In this document: piece after piece, positions 1-12,059 of the stretch
Numbering within the stretch: the first letter of the stretch is position 1
How the letters are laid out: the number at the start of each line of letters is the position of its first letter
NCBI GenBank assembly: GCA_021464245.1
Contig: JADCRB010000065.1
Location: 504,689 to 568,688, forward strand
Source of the DNA: Carallia brachiata
Lineage: Eukaryota > Streptophyta > Magnoliopsida > Malpighiales > Rhizophoraceae
Direction of reading: 5' to 3'
Length of the DNA stretch: 64,000 nt
Program-made: the position numbers and the translations under genes
Notes under the pieces: model-generated
What the model was told of the DNA's origin: nothing
The model's database searches: none
Seen by the model: the letters and a program-made list of their open reading frames with translations, nothing else

Positions 1-1029
1 GTAAGTCTCACACCACTAGACTAACTTACAATTTGTTGTAAACTCTCTTTTTTTTTACTTATTATTTTCTCATACTTCTCGATACATTAACACTTACTAT
101 TTTCTCTTTTTAAGATAATTATTAATTTTCTTAATTTGTTAATTTTATTTTCTTATAAATTGTTAATAATTTATTTTAAATTTATAAATATAAATATTTT
201 AATGCATACATATATATTATAATATTACATTATACATAGAAATTTTTAAGTGTAATGTATATAAATATATATTTTTTATATATTTAATATTAAATATCGA
301 TTTTACCGGTTCAATTTTCGGTTAAATCGATTGAACCAGTTGAATTTTAAACTACAAAATTTTTCGATTTAATGACCGATCTAATTTTTACAACATTAAT
401 TTAATACTCCAGTTTTTTTTTTAAGTTAAAAAATGTCGGAGTTGAGAGAAGAATTTATCGGTCAAATTTAGAGCTACATCTCAAATCTCAATCCGGTTTA
501 TCAAGTCAATTACAATTAAAGTTGGTCATGACTCGCGAGTCAAGAGGAGGAGCGTGCCTTAAGATGATTGGTTGTTCTATTCAGCTATAATTAAGCACGG
601 AGGCCCCCCCCCCCCAAAACGGGGGGCCCCCCGAAGTGGATATTACATTAATGGCCCGGGCATACCTAATTGGTGGAAGGCACTAGGGCCACAAGAAGAT
701 AATCAGCTACTGAGAACCAGTCACGGTCATTTAATTGGAAATTGACTAAGAATATTAAGAAGTATGTAACACGCCTTTGAGGCAAAATTCCAATACTTAC
801 AATTTAAATTTTTATTTTAAAATTTTAAAATTTTAATTTTAAAAAATAAATTATGAGATTTATTGTAAATTTTTATTATAAAAATTTTAAATTTTAATAA
901 TTAAAAAGTGATTATAAAATTTATAAAAACAAAAAATTATATATTTTTTTAATTCATTAAAATTAGTAACACAATAATAAAAAAATTACATTTATTATAT
1001 ATTTCATATTTTTTAATATTCTTCCTACT
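1..1029. other. AT-rich intergenic DNA left of the triplication
   Basis: I see no gene here. Roughly positions 110-400 match the right end of the CCGGTT-rich repeats at 8.36-8.79 kb and 24.84-25.48 kb: an AT-rich tract, then paired ACCGGTT/GAACCGGTT-like words, then a Gln/His-free noncoding tail. A C-run and G-run hairpin lies at 604-633. The rest is low-complexity A+T DNA. Confidence 0.6.
604..633. repeat. C12 / G6 / C6 homopolymer hairpin
   Basis: A run of 12 C (604-615), then AAAAC, then six G (621-626) and six C (627-632). The G run can pair with either C run. It is isolated in AT-rich DNA. Homopolymer runs of this kind are also where sequencing consensus is least reliable. Confidence 0.75.
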
Positions 1030-1174
1030 CTTTCAAACTCTAGGCATGTCTTCCAAATTTCTTAGTAATGACCACTAGGCAATAAGTTATTGCTGCTTTT
1101 GACGTGACCCGCTGTAGCTGAGGCAGTAATAATCCTTCATTATATTTAATGAGACAAATTCTTATCTCGATAGA

Positions 1175-2212
1175 TAAATGAGTAAATTACATTTTATATC
1201 TGATAAATAAAATATAATTATAGATTGTATCCACTAATTTAACAAATTACAAAAAAACATCTCGAAGTATCAGATGTGTAACAAAAAAACATCTCAAATT
1301 AGCATGCCGTTTTTAAAAATTAGATTTAATAACAAAAATGTCACTGAAAATAATATAAAAGGTCCAAACTGCCCTTCTACAAAAGTTTGCGTTTATGTTT
1401 CCTTCAAAAGCTCTTCTTCTTCCTGATCTTCTTCTTCGTCTCAACATCGAACAAAACTAATCATCAACATGAAAAAGCATCTGGGGACCAATCAATCACT
1501 TTCTGCAAGTTTGTGAACATAATGAATTTGGAAGAAAGTACAAACATGAGCAAATTTTATGGCATAATTTGAAGCAGATGAGCATGAAAATCTAAAAAAA
1601 ATATATCTTTGAAGACCGTCGGAGACTTCGCGCTTGAAACCTACAGGACCAAGAGAACTAAAATCCTTGATGACCAATTGTCTCCAATCCCAACAGAAAA
1701 AGAAGGAATAAAAGCCTAAAATATTCAAAAGCATCTACAATTCGACCAATTTTACTGAACCAACGAGAAAAATTTGTTGAAAATCTGTACTTAATCCAAC
1801 GCAAAATTTAAACAAACAACAAACCATTCAAAAAAAAAAAAAAATCCCAAGCAAAAAGCTATAGGTAAATTGAAAGAAAATCAATTCAATTCTGCATCCA
1901 ATTCTTCACAATTACTGATCCCAAATTGGAGAACTTCAACGGTAAAAGCATAAAGTGAAAAAGACATGGTTTTAAGGTTGTCGCTCTCTTGGGCTTTGAG
2001 AGGATAGGATTTGGAGAAGAGAGTAATGAAAACAGGGCTAGCATGTTGTGCCTGCAGAACTTTTCTATATACAGAAGGGTAACTTTGTCTTTTTACTCTC
2101 TGTCAGATTTGACTAATAGTGCTTAGTGTTTGGATTTTTTTAATTTTTTCAAAATAATAAATATGATCTATAAGTATATCTTATTTTTAAAATGTAAAAC
2201 GTATTAGATACT
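1175..2212. mobile_element. Unit-A-specific insertion, possible foldback DNA element
   Basis: This 1-kb stretch is absent from the matching positions of B and C. Its outer parts (about 1180-1390 and 2040-2210) are weakly similar in inverted orientation, including CCCTTCT words, which suggests degenerate long terminal inverted repeats as in non-autonomous Mutator-like elements. The centre has short open frames but no recognisable protein. The class is inference. Confidence 0.35.
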
Positions 2213-2550
2213 TGTGGTCACGAATGCTTCATCGTACTTTTTGTTGGCCCTTTTTCGGGCTGGAAATTTCAGTTTTATCAACGCGTGTGGGTTAGGATCA
2301 TGCAATAGTCCCTTATGACGTCGGCCATTAGGCCCCCCGTGTCACATAAGCTAGCATCATTACATTAAAGCATTGCTTTCGTAATATATATTTTAATATT
2401 TGGATTTTTTCTTTGAGGACATTTGGTGATCAAAAGATGGAGCTAAAAACCACCAACTCTTGGAGGGTATCACTTTCACTGCCACAAAGATGGAAATGTG
2501 CTTGGATTTAAAGCCATTTTGTATTAGGATTGTTGAATTTTCATTGATAG

Positions 2551-4188
2551 GAATTTAGATCTTGCATAAGGAAGCTTTTCTCTCTAACTTCTTTGTAGCC
2601 TACTCTTTTTCTTTGCAAAGCACCCCCCAAAACAGTCCCTTCCCCTCTAGTCGACAATGGTGGCCAGTCATTGCCGCCGGCCTGCCACCCTTTACCCCTC
2701 CTTTTTTTTTTCCTCCATCTCCTCCCTCCCCTAGTGCTTGAAGCCTCTGCTTAGCCTGTCCACCCCCCTCCCCCGCGGCCATCTCTATTTCCGTTTAATG
2801 CTTTTTTAGTTATTTTGGTTTTCAAATCTAACCTCAATAAAAACATTCATGGCCGTCCTGATGCTGGATCTGGGATCTCTTCATCATCGCTGCCCTTTCC
2901 ATGCTTTTGGTTTTCATATCCGATGACGGCTCCGCCACAGGGGACCTCCATGTCGCAGACCACTGTGACGCTGTCGGGGTCGCCAAAGCAATCTTCACTA
3001 CTGGAGTCGTTGCTTCCCTTGCTGTTGGGGCCAGAGACGTCGACAATGTCACTACCGTGGCTGGTGCCGCCCTCACTGCCACCGACGCCTCCACTGCCAT
3101 GTCTAGTGTCACTGTCGCCGCTTGCCGTTGCTGCCATTGTTGCCGCTGCCGCCTCCCATGCCTCCGCCTCCTCCACCTACTGCCATGAATTCTTGCTGTT
3201 GTAGGAATGACTTTTATGGATTTATTTTGAAATGAGTGTTAGGCTTTGTTTAGTTGTATGTTGGGATGCATACTTGGTTTGAATTTGGGATATGTATAAA
3301 AAAAGTTTTAAATTTTTAGATTTTTTTTATTTAAATTTTAAATCTTTTTGAAATTTTATTTCAGTTTTAAATTTTTTGATTTTATTTTAAATCAGTCATT
3401 TCGTTAGTCAAATCGTTAAAAATTACTGTTGACTAACATAAATTTTTAAAAAAAGGTAAAATACACTATTTTAATTCAACAGTTAACAGAAATATTTTGT
3501 ATAATCTTAAAAAAAAATAAAATAAAAAATAAAAAATTTAAAATTTTAACTTACATGTTATTATTTGAAAGTAAAATATAAATATTTAATAACAAAAAAA
3601 TATTTAAATAGTGTATTTTACCTTTTTAAAAAAATTTTCGTTAGTGAACAGTAATTTTTAACGGTTTGACTAACGGAAGGATTGATTTGGAGCAAAATCA
3701 AAAGATTTAAAACTGAAATGAAATCTCAAAAAGATTTAGGACTTAAATGAAAAAAAATCTAAAGGTTTAGAACTTTTTTAATGCATATCCCGTTAGAATT
3801 TTGTTGTGTTAGTCTATAGTTTAGGTATATGGGAAATCTTTGTCGAACATACTTGGTCGATTTTCGTCGTAAGTCTAGTGAGGTACAGTTTGTGTTGTAA
3901 TATGCAGTTTTGTCTGAATAAAGTAAATCTGTCTAAAATCTTCGTTTTAGGTAGGTCTAACTTAATTTCAGTTTCTTTCCCTGATTGGAGGTTTCGTCAA
4001 AATGGGACATGTGTCTCGTTAGTTTATGATCTTAACAATTGAGTCAGGTGTAGGCCATTTTGACCGTCTGGTATTCTTGTTCTATGTAGGTCATTCTAAT
4101 GCTTTCCTGTTGGATCTATATATGGAATCGATTTATATTAATGTAATGTTTCCTTACAATAAAAAAAAAAGAATTTAGATCTTGCATA
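2551..4188 (+). mobile_element. Poly(A) retroposon with 18-bp target-site duplication
   Basis: A 1.6-kb insertion bounded by perfect 18-bp direct repeats (2551-2568 and 4171-4188, beginning GAATTTAGATC). Its right end is an A10 tract directly before the second repeat. Long target duplications plus an A-tail are the signature of LINE-type target-primed reverse transcription. Units B and C lack the insertion. The body starts with a GC-rich part (about 2600-3200) unlike its surroundings, contains a nested foldback element (3285-3795) and ends in a 3'UTR-like stretch. No reverse transcriptase was found, so it is a 5'-truncated LINE, a SINE-like element or a retrocopied transcript of unknown origin. 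Confidence 0.75.
3285..3795. mobile_element. Foldback MITE nested in the retroposon
   Basis: Two arms of about 200 bp (3290-3490 and 3600-3790) are inverted copies of each other around a short AT-rich centre. The arms contain a diagnostic word set (GTTAGTCAAATCGTTAAAAA and its complement), which recurs in altered form in the element at 12060-12680. The element interrupts the retroposon at 2551-4188, so it is younger than that insertion. Confidence 0.7.
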
Positions 4189-4751
4189 TTATGAGTCATT
4201 GAAAAAAGGGCTTCGTCAATTTTATAAAATTGAGAAATTTTCTCATTTGCTTTGTCCAATGGAAGAAAGAGAAGAACATGTAACTGTTGCTGACAGAATT
4301 GAATTTCTATATTTTGGAAGAACGAAAAAGTTAAGTATACTAAATGTGTATACTAAATAGTATTCAAATTTAATATTATAAAATTTTTTATGTATTTTTT
4401 TAGAAAAAAAAAATTTCGATATGCTAGTGGCATCCTTTGAAAAATTGAAAACCTACAATAGGATGAGGTCTCACAAATTCCCTATTGTGACTAATTAACT
4501 CATTACTATAATACACTCTTAGCTCAATTATATTTATTATTGTTAATATTATATTATAACTATGTCTAAATACATAACAACTTAAATTAGTTCAATCAAA
4601 ATAAGGAAATTCCTTAATTCCTGCAAAATTTCAAAATTTTTATACAAGACCACCGTATATATTGACCATGTCACGAATTCTGTCAAAACCAAACTCTGCT
4701 ATAAAAAAGATAGAGCAAAATGAACCACAAAGTATGACTAAACAATACGAT
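4189..4751. other. Unit A flank without a gene
   Basis: Noncoding DNA that aligns by eye with about 15985-16390 in B and 29885-30290 in C. The open frames here are short and not conserved between the units. Confidence 0.6.
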
Positions 4752-5524
4752 AACAAATCATTAAGAAGGATTCATCGTGCGCCCAATAGGACTATCGTGC
4801 GCCAAGAGAGAAGGGCCATTTGGCAGGGCTTCCCAGTTGGTTTGTCAACTGTTTCTAGCCATTCGTGCTCCTTTTTTGAGCTTTTTGTAGTTGTGTTGCC
4901 TCGGGTGTGGGTTTCGACTGTCCTTTCCATTGATTTTCGTTGCTTCGAGAGCGTTCTTCTGCGGGTTCAATCTCTATTTTTGCTGGGTCCCCTGCCTCTC
5001 TGCCGTCTCTAGTACGGTCGTGGGGGTTGAGGATTCCCTCTCTTTTTGGCAGGCTGCTAGCTCTTGTATGGCATTTGACAGTGGATGGGTTTTTGCTGGG
5101 ATTTGGCCTCCAAGTGTTCTGCCATGTGTCCGGTGGTCGATGGTGGGACTGCCACTTTGTTGCTTCCGTTTGTTTCCGTTTTGGTCGGCATGTTTGGACT
5201 CTTTTGCTGCAGTGTCGAGGTGGCCGTCGTCTAGGTCTTCTTTAGTGCCCGTGGCCTCCTAGTTCCATGCTGTAGCTGTGTTGCAGATTGTTGCTCACCA
5301 GTTTCGGTCCGATGCCTAGCCGCCATTGTCCAGGGAGACGACGAAACTAAAAAAAAGTAACTGTGTTTGTTTACGGGTGGCGTTGGGCCTATGGGCCTGC
5401 TGGGAGTGGGTCTCAATTTGGGCCTCTGGAATGCTTGGTTGGGTGCTTGGATTAGTTTTTTGTAAGGCCATGTATCAGTGCTCCTTTTAATGAAATTTTC
5501 CCTCTTGTCCAAAAAACAAATCAT
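4752..5524 (+). mobile_element. Second unit-A retroposon (LINE-like 3' end)
   Basis: About 750 bp absent from B and C. It is flanked by a direct repeat of at least 10 bp (AACAAATCAT, 4752-4761 and 5515-5524). It ends in a TTTTAATGAAATTTT-type 3' tail followed by an A-run just before the second repeat. The body is GC-richer than its surroundings. The tail resembles 3' ends of plant L1-type LINEs as I know them. No reverse transcriptase domain remains, which fits a 5'-truncated copy. Confidence 0.6.
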
Positions 5525-6065
5525 CAATAAGTAAAATGTATCATTTTGTGCGGATGTCAATACAAAAGTGAAGATTGTACTAAACTACTAATAACAAATA
5601 ACTTGATTGTTATGTACTTAATCTACCAGAAAGTTTACAAAATGGGTTGGAACTGTACGGAATGCTGGTGATCCCAAAATGTGGTTCAAGAGAAACATAA
5701 GGGGAAACAAAAACTATAAATTCCTTAGTTTAATAGAATTATTCGAATTTCTTGGGACAAAAAAAAAAAAAAAAAAACAGAGGACAGGAGCTTAATTTCT
5801 ATTTCCTTCCTTTTTGTGCCGACTTTTGGAAAGAACCGTGGCTGCATGTCAAACCATTAGAAGATACATTAGTAAGTAGTTACCCATAAGAGAAAAACAT
5901 ATATAAACAAGCATACAAATCATGTTAAATCAAATATTAATCAACCCATTTAAAGATAAAAATTTAAAATGCAAAATTCAAGCTTTTCTACTACTAGACA
6001 ATTAATGCAGCAGAATCGAATTAAATTTGATTTCTTTGCTATTCGTTTCCTATTTAAGCGTGCAA
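5525..6065. other. Unit A flank downstream of the glycosyltransferase fragment
   Basis: Noncoding DNA homologous to 16391-17279 in B and 30290-30841 in C, with a long A tract at about 5760-5779. No gene is seen. Confidence 0.6.
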
Positions 6066-6232
6066 AAATTTAAAATGCGAAGGCAACATACCATTTTTGT
6101 GGAGCTCGCCAAGAGGGTGACGATGCTTTGGCACTTGTGGGTAATGACATAAATTTTCTCCAATCTTCAAGTATAATCTTAAGATCATGACCTTATTCTC
6201 CAAACCCACACAACAATTTGCATGCTCCGTAC
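6066..6232 (-). pseudogene. Glycosyltransferase (PF03407-type) exon 3 remnant, unit A
   Basis: Only the last 55 or so residues of the glycosyltransferase seen complete at 30842-33904 remain: the HANCCVGLENK stretch and the C-terminal LEDWRKFMSLP-like and PQKWY segments. A 1-bp deletion near 6188 compared with the intact gene shifts the frame. Similarity stops near 6232, where unrelated sequence begins. Exons 1 and 2 and the DxD motif are absent, so this is a non-functional remnant. Confidence 0.8.
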
Positions 6233-6870
6233 AAAAATAAGTCGACAACTGTTTAGCATTACAAATTCCTAATGAAGGTAATAAAATAATTCTTTCTTCT
6301 TTAAAATTGTTGTGCTTCAGATGTAGGAGGCCGCTAATCTAACAGTGATTGTGTCTAGCAGATGCAACAAAGCAACAAGTCATACAGAACTCAACCTAGC
6401 TGCAATGACTGCAATCTAAACAACCCTCTCAATAACTCGTTACTGATTCAAGAAATGACGTCACCGTCCAACATAAGAACGGTTGCGAAGAAAAAAAAAA
6501 GGGAAACTTATCAATTAGATAAAAATCAAGTTTAGCTTTTAGGTGATACTTATCTCCACCATGCCAACTTGATATCGAAACATAAACATTTCTAGCCAAG
6601 GAAAATTTTATACAATGGATAGCTGAATTTTAATATTTTCATTAATATCTCGATTAAAATTAAAATTAATAATTTTAAAATAAAATTGATAATTTTTAAA
6701 ATAAAAATTAATAACTGTTATTTTTATATTTCAAAAATTATATATCTTATTTTAAAATTATCAATCTTAATTTTAATCGTAACACCCACTAACATACCAA
6801 AATTTCAAACAAGTATTAGTGCTCATTAACTTATTATCAAATGTTTGGGGACATCAATTGGAGCTGGTAG
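6233..6870. other. Gap between glycosyltransferase and STT3B remnants, unit A
   Basis: No coding similarity was recognised on either strand. It may be intron sequence of the STT3B copy, because it lies directly downstream of the last STT3B-like exon on the minus strand, but nothing proves this. Confidence 0.5.
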
Positions 6871-8212
6871 TCAAATTGTAGTGCGGGAAAAGGACAAGGC
6901 ACCAATTAATTGCACTATAAGCATAGTAGCATCCTCATAATCAAAATGCAAATAGCCATTTTCTACAAAAATGAGAGTAATGAGCAAGAAACCTACCAAA
7001 AGAACTAAAAAGAGTTCCAGGATTAGAGATCTCACCTTGGAAGAAGCCTTGCACCACTTGCTCCTTTCGCAGAACCAGTCTGGGCAACCTTGCTCTTTGT
7101 CCCTAACAAAAAGAGTCAAATTCTTTGTAGTGGCAGAAACAGCAATTGCACTTATCAGGCATCCTGCTGGTGTAGCAACAAGAATCAAACGTACCATGAC
7201 ACCGGCAAAATACATGCTTGTAAGACCATACATAACGATAAATACCGTGGCATCTGATAGCCGCGCGCTTGAACCAGAAATAAGCCCCGCAGGGAAGAGG
7301 AAAAGCTATGAAAATCAAACATAAGAGATGACCCAGCAGTCGGCTGATGCTCAGAGACAGATGCAATTATAGGCATATGATCCTGAGCATAAGTAGGGTC
7401 CAGCAGAGAGTAAAATGGGCCAGTCCATGGAGAAATGTATCCAGATGCCGTGCCAACCCCTAGAGCAACAGCACCTACACCTACCGCGCAAGTCACCGTG
7501 ATCCTCAGAAAGGCTTGAAACAATTTCATGTCATTCAGTTGGTGCTTCACCGAACCCAAGAAGGAAAACACCTGCAAGTGTTCTAGTCAGTGCAACCACG
7601 CTAATTGTGATACTCCATCAGAAACGCGAAAATTCAAAGTCTAATTCATTTATGATGGGTACCGGATGTCAGAATAAGGAACTATAGAATGTAAATGAAG
7701 CCAAAAACAAGCATCAATCATCAATACCTAAAAGTTGCCACCAATACAGATTCCAAAATAAATAATGATTTCGAAGAAAGCTTCGGCTTTTGAAGAGACC
7801 TGCATCAAGAAGAATTCACCCATCGCGGCCATATGCTCTCCACACTGTACATGCTGAAATCCCACAAATCGAATCTGCATGGCAAGCAGCATTCCCAAAA
7901 TGTACGGGTGATGAATGCCAGTCCCAGCCCATAAAGAGGGAGTCAAACCAGTTCCAGAACTCGTACCCTTCTGAGTGGTCCTGTAATTGAAGAAAGGGTC
8001 GAATTCGTGGATCATGGACTCGTAGCGGAGGACGCTGAAGAGACGGGTGATGAATGCCAAGACGTAGACAAGGCAGAGGATGGAGACCCGGATAAGTAGC
8101 TCCTGTTGCTTGCTCTTTAGCTTGATTTTGCGTTTCAGGGACTAGAAAGACAACGACTGATCGGACTTCGACGTCGTCGACTTCAGATCGGCGGCCACCT
8201 TAGCCGACCCAC
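6871..8212 (-). pseudogene. STT3B: STT3B (oligosaccharyltransferase catalytic subunit) 5' fragment, unit A
   Basis: Minus-strand pieces match plant STT3B, the ER membrane subunit that transfers oligosaccharide to Asn. About 8212-7985 carries the N terminus up to the [17 protein letters not shown] region with the luminal DxD-type motif. About 7905-7740 carries the [19 protein letters not shown] segment. About 7572-7300 carries ASGYISPWTG and the SVSEHQPT motif, and about 7233-7037 carries the MVRLILVATPA region. Damage is clear: an in-frame TAG at 8142-8144 replaces a Lys codon kept in unit B, roughly 130 residues are missing near 7980-7910, and the frame changes near 7300. The C-terminal half with the WWDYG catalytic motif is absent. 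The 5' leader also matches unit B (8213-8340). Confidence 0.85.
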
Positions 8213-8354
8213 CAAACCAACCACACAAACAAGAAAGAAAAAAGAGAGAAGGAAGAGAAAGGCTGGCTACGATTGATAATAAAGGAGTTGGGGGATTGTG
8301 AAATTCTCCATTCTCTTGTTTCTTTCTGTTTTTTTTTTTTTTTTCTGTAAAACC

Positions 8355-8795
8355 ATGCTTGTTAAAATTGGACCGGATCAGTCGGTCCGATCAGATTAAC
8401 CGGTGACTGGCCAGGAGTCCAGTTCGGTTCGAGAAAAAATTGGCACAAGACTTGAACCGGTAAAAACCGGTCAAAAAACTGGACCGGTTCAACCGGTTCC
8501 GAATTAAATCAAAATTTTGTAAATTATAATTTGATCTCAAAATTTATTTAAATTATAATTTGAACTATGAATTTAATTAAAATTTTTAATTTAGTATTAA
8601 ATTTTATCAAAATTTTTAATTTAATCCTTAAAATTTAAAAAATTAATATTTAACCAATATATATAAGTATTATTTTTTTAAACTACTTTATACATATATA
8701 TATATTATTAAATATCAGTTCAAATATCAGTTCGACCGGTTGAACCTTGACCCACTGATTCGATAACCAGTTTAATTCTGACAACCTTGGTAAAG
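8355..8795. repeat. CCGGTT-rich dispersed repeat, copy 2
   Basis: Two blocks rich in ACCGGTT/AACCGGTT words (8370-8500 and 8715-8790) flank an AT-rich middle. The ends are roughly inverted (TTAAAATTGGACC... and ...TGACAACCTTGG). The same organisation occurs at 24838-25475, and its right end recurs at about 110-400. It resembles a non-autonomous DNA transposon family, but no clean terminal repeat or target duplication was fixed. Confidence 0.65.
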
Positions 8796-9735
8796 ACTGA
8801 ACCTTTAATGGGCGATTGTACTTGTTAAGCGTGGAAGTCGAGAATTCGGAGAGAGACTTTTGGTGGGTTTAGAACTGTGAGGTATTGTAAATTTGTACCA
8901 TGAGTTTTACTAGAAATGATTTCCGTCAGTTTATGTGGAAGATTATGGATTTAAATTTTATGTTATAAGACTAATTTTATAATTTATTATTTAATATGAA
9001 GTATATTATAAATTATTTTATGTTAACAAAACAAAAGACTTCAATGTTTTTGGTCAAAATTGTAAGACCGCTACCTTACGCAAGGATCAATTCAGCCCAA
9101 AAGTGTTGGCAGTCAAATACGGATTTCTTAAAAGTGATGGCTCAGGCACAAACAATGCTATAAGATTCTTTCTGTCTCTACATCATTTTGTTTATGGAAT
9201 TGGACGCAGTTTCAACTGCAGGTTTACACACTATATAATAGTTACACTAATTTATAGTTAACAATAAAATTTTGGAGATATCCATCATATAGCTAGTATA
9301 GGGTAACGTGGATTCAAAACAATCACAACTTACAACGAGATCATAAATGTATAGTTGACAATAATGTCATTTTATACATTTGTTTGACACAGATGTTCCA
9401 TTATCTTCTAAAAATTGCAAAAATAAAAATATACATAAAAAATCTATAAGGATGATAAACAAAGCATATATAGAGAGCTTCATTTTATATACACAAATTT
9501 TTCTTTATTTTTGAAAGGATAGTTGGGACAAGGCTACTTCACTTCACACAGCATAACAAATGATTTCTTACATAGTATAGATAGATCAAACATGAGATGG
9601 AGACTTCATAACCCAGAAACTATGGAGCATTTCATTTCCAGCTTAACGAGATAATCAACTCTAATCTGAAATCCAGCATGCTTCAGGACCCTAAGAACTT
9701 ATCAACCTTGGCATTTGTTCCCCTTGACAGAAACT
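8796..9735. other. 3' flank of YSL copy A
   Basis: No gene is seen. From about 9060 the sequence matches 20770-21817 in B, which lies in the same place downstream of the intact YSL. The part before that corresponds to the point where unit B carries its 1.45-kb extra block. Confidence 0.6.
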
Positions 9736-11204
9736 TCATGCAATGGGTGGTTTGACACCAGCTAGAACGAGTATGGAACCAACTAAAGACCATATACTAT
9801 CGCCACAAATCAAACCAAAAGCCAATGCTGGTCCAAAGGCCTTAGCTTGTGCCTTGTTCTTCTTTTCCCAGATAAATAGAATCAAGCTTCGCACACACAT
9901 GTCAATAGCAAAGTACGGGCCCATATAGAAAGGTATAGCCATTGCCATTGGAAGGGGGATGTACTTTCCCCACTTCTTACCGATTGAGTCCTTGATCAAG
10001 TTTATCAGAATGGCTGAACCAAAGAAAACATAACAAAGCAAAAGGCAATTCTTTGGTAGAGCTGAGAAGCTTTCTACGCCCAATATAGCCATATTTTGAT
10101 AAATAACAGCAAAAGGAGCTGGGTATTCGCTTCCTTCTTGCCCCATATCTTTATAGGCCTTAAAGAAGAGCCAAAAGACACAAAGAGAAATTATGCAACC
10201 CATTGCAGTTCCAATTATTTGGCTCACAAACATAGAACGTGGTGAAGATAGGGTCAAGTAACCGGTCTTGAAATCTTGAGTGAGGTCAGAAGCTGTGGAG
10301 ACAATGTTCATTATTACTCCACATGTTGCCAGTCCTGCAAGAACTCCACCGTGAGAGGCACCAGCCCATGCCCCAATTATGAAGATTGCAAGTGTCCCGT
10401 AAGTGGACACGAGGGACCAATCAGTTAGCCCACAGCCATAAGCATTGCAGAATGCCAATGTTGGTGCAAAGATGTAGATGACAAGCATGTAATACCACTT
10501 GAGTTGGTGAAAGATATGTGAGAGAGTGGCTATAGAGATGGCAACGATTGCAACATAGCCTGCAAAAGCAAACCATGTTGGAATTTGATCTTTGAGAAAG
10601 AGTTGTGTGCGGCGCTTTTCATCATAGGACAGCTTATTAGAGTTGTGATCAGAAGAGGTAAGATGGTCAGCAATAGGAAGTCCATTACTTGTATCTCTCC
10701 CTCGAAGTTGATAGAACAAGGCAAAAAGTGTTCTGCTTAATACCTTGCAGAAGTTGTACAAACTGTCACCCAAGGTCATGGCAATGGCAATGAATACATG
10801 AGTTCATTGCAAACAAAAAAGGCTCCAGTCAGCATCAAAGTGATGACTACTGCAAATGGCATTTTCACCGCTTGACTAGAATCTTACCTTGTAACCTTGT
10901 AGACCATGCATGCTGCTTTCTGCAAAAAACCAATCACCCGTTTTGGTCTTTATTAAAGGCCACATGAGACCCCAGGAAAGAATTCCTCCAAGCAGTATTG
11001 ATATGTTAATGATATATGGGCAGATTATTCCAATTCCAACATAAGTTGTTGAGAAATCAAAATAAAACATGTACATCTAACATGTTTATTACTAATTTCT
11101 TCTCAAAACAAAAAAACAAAACAAAACATGTTTCTTACTAATTGCTAGAGGGAGCAAAATTGTAAAAACTTGGAAGCAAAAGGCCTGAATAAGTGCATAT
11201 ATAA

Positions 11205-11290
11205 CAACAACAACAAAGCCTCAATCCCAAATTTAATTGGAGTTGGCTACATGAACCTATTCCCTGTCATTTTGTTCTATCGTGTATATT
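11205..11290 (-). repeat. SINE-like 3' end in YSL intron 4, copy A
   Basis: The plus strand shows ATAACAACAACAACAAAGCC, then a stretch ending in GTTGGCTACATGAAC. On minus this reads as a GTTCATGTAGCC motif followed by a TTG-repeat tail. From memory this resembles the conserved 3' region and TTG tail shared by many angiosperm SINEs. The matching place in copy B (23315-23405) has the same remnant, so it was there before the duplication. Confidence 0.5.
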
Positions 11291-12059
11291 CTCAACAAAT
11301 TAAGGAAGAAGGACAGTACTAACTACTAACCCATTCTCATATGCTTTGAGCCCAAGTGTGGGGAAGTGGGCAAACCCACAATTTTCTCCAACAATATATA
11401 ACAATTGAAAAAATGCCCACAAGAAACTGAAAGAGAAGAACTTTCCCAACGTTCTTACCTGTTTCCTACAATTGTGGACAAGAAAGACTAATTAATCTGT
11501 TGAAAATTTTGAATGTATGCTGAATACAAATCAACTCTGATAAAGCATTATGTACTTTGCTAGCTTGGCTCCTGCAGAAGTGTGAAAACTATTGATCAGA
11601 TAAGCTGTTGTAGTGCCACTTGGATATGTTAATTTGAAGTCTATAATCATAACCTGAAGGCAATCAATGTAACATGAACTAGTTAAATCATTCCCATTAA
11701 TCATAACATAAATTTAATCTTGGTATTATCATTTTGGGATTCAAGGAGGCTTTTTTAAGGAAAGAATTTCTGACTGATTCTAGGACTGGATGCTACCTTT
11801 CTTACGGGCACCACTGAGAAGAGACCAAGAAAGCTAACAACAAAAAGAAAGCCAACCATCCAGGCCAAATTTGGATTCTTATAATCTCCATTGTCTGATT
11901 GTTTGGCAATAGTTTCGCTCATCCCGAAGAGGTAATTTCCAAAGCCACCTAATTTTATACATAGAAATGATCCGAATTTAAAGGAAATTAGCGCAGAATG
12001 TAGATATGAAGAACATTTTAAGCACAAGAAAAGCTGAGTAGGCAGGTAGCACAAAATTA

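Noticed and set aside
2815..3204. Open frames of 90-130 codons on both strands in GC-rich DNA
   Set aside because: Overlapping open frames in several phases are expected from GC-rich, stop-poor sequence. The translations are low-complexity Ser/Ala/Pro or Gly/Ser and match no family I recognise. The stretch lies inside a retroposon.
9736..10797. Treating the last exon of YSL copy A as a functional gene of its own
   Set aside because: It is only the C-terminal half of the transporter, its acceptor is lost, and its end is frameshifted.
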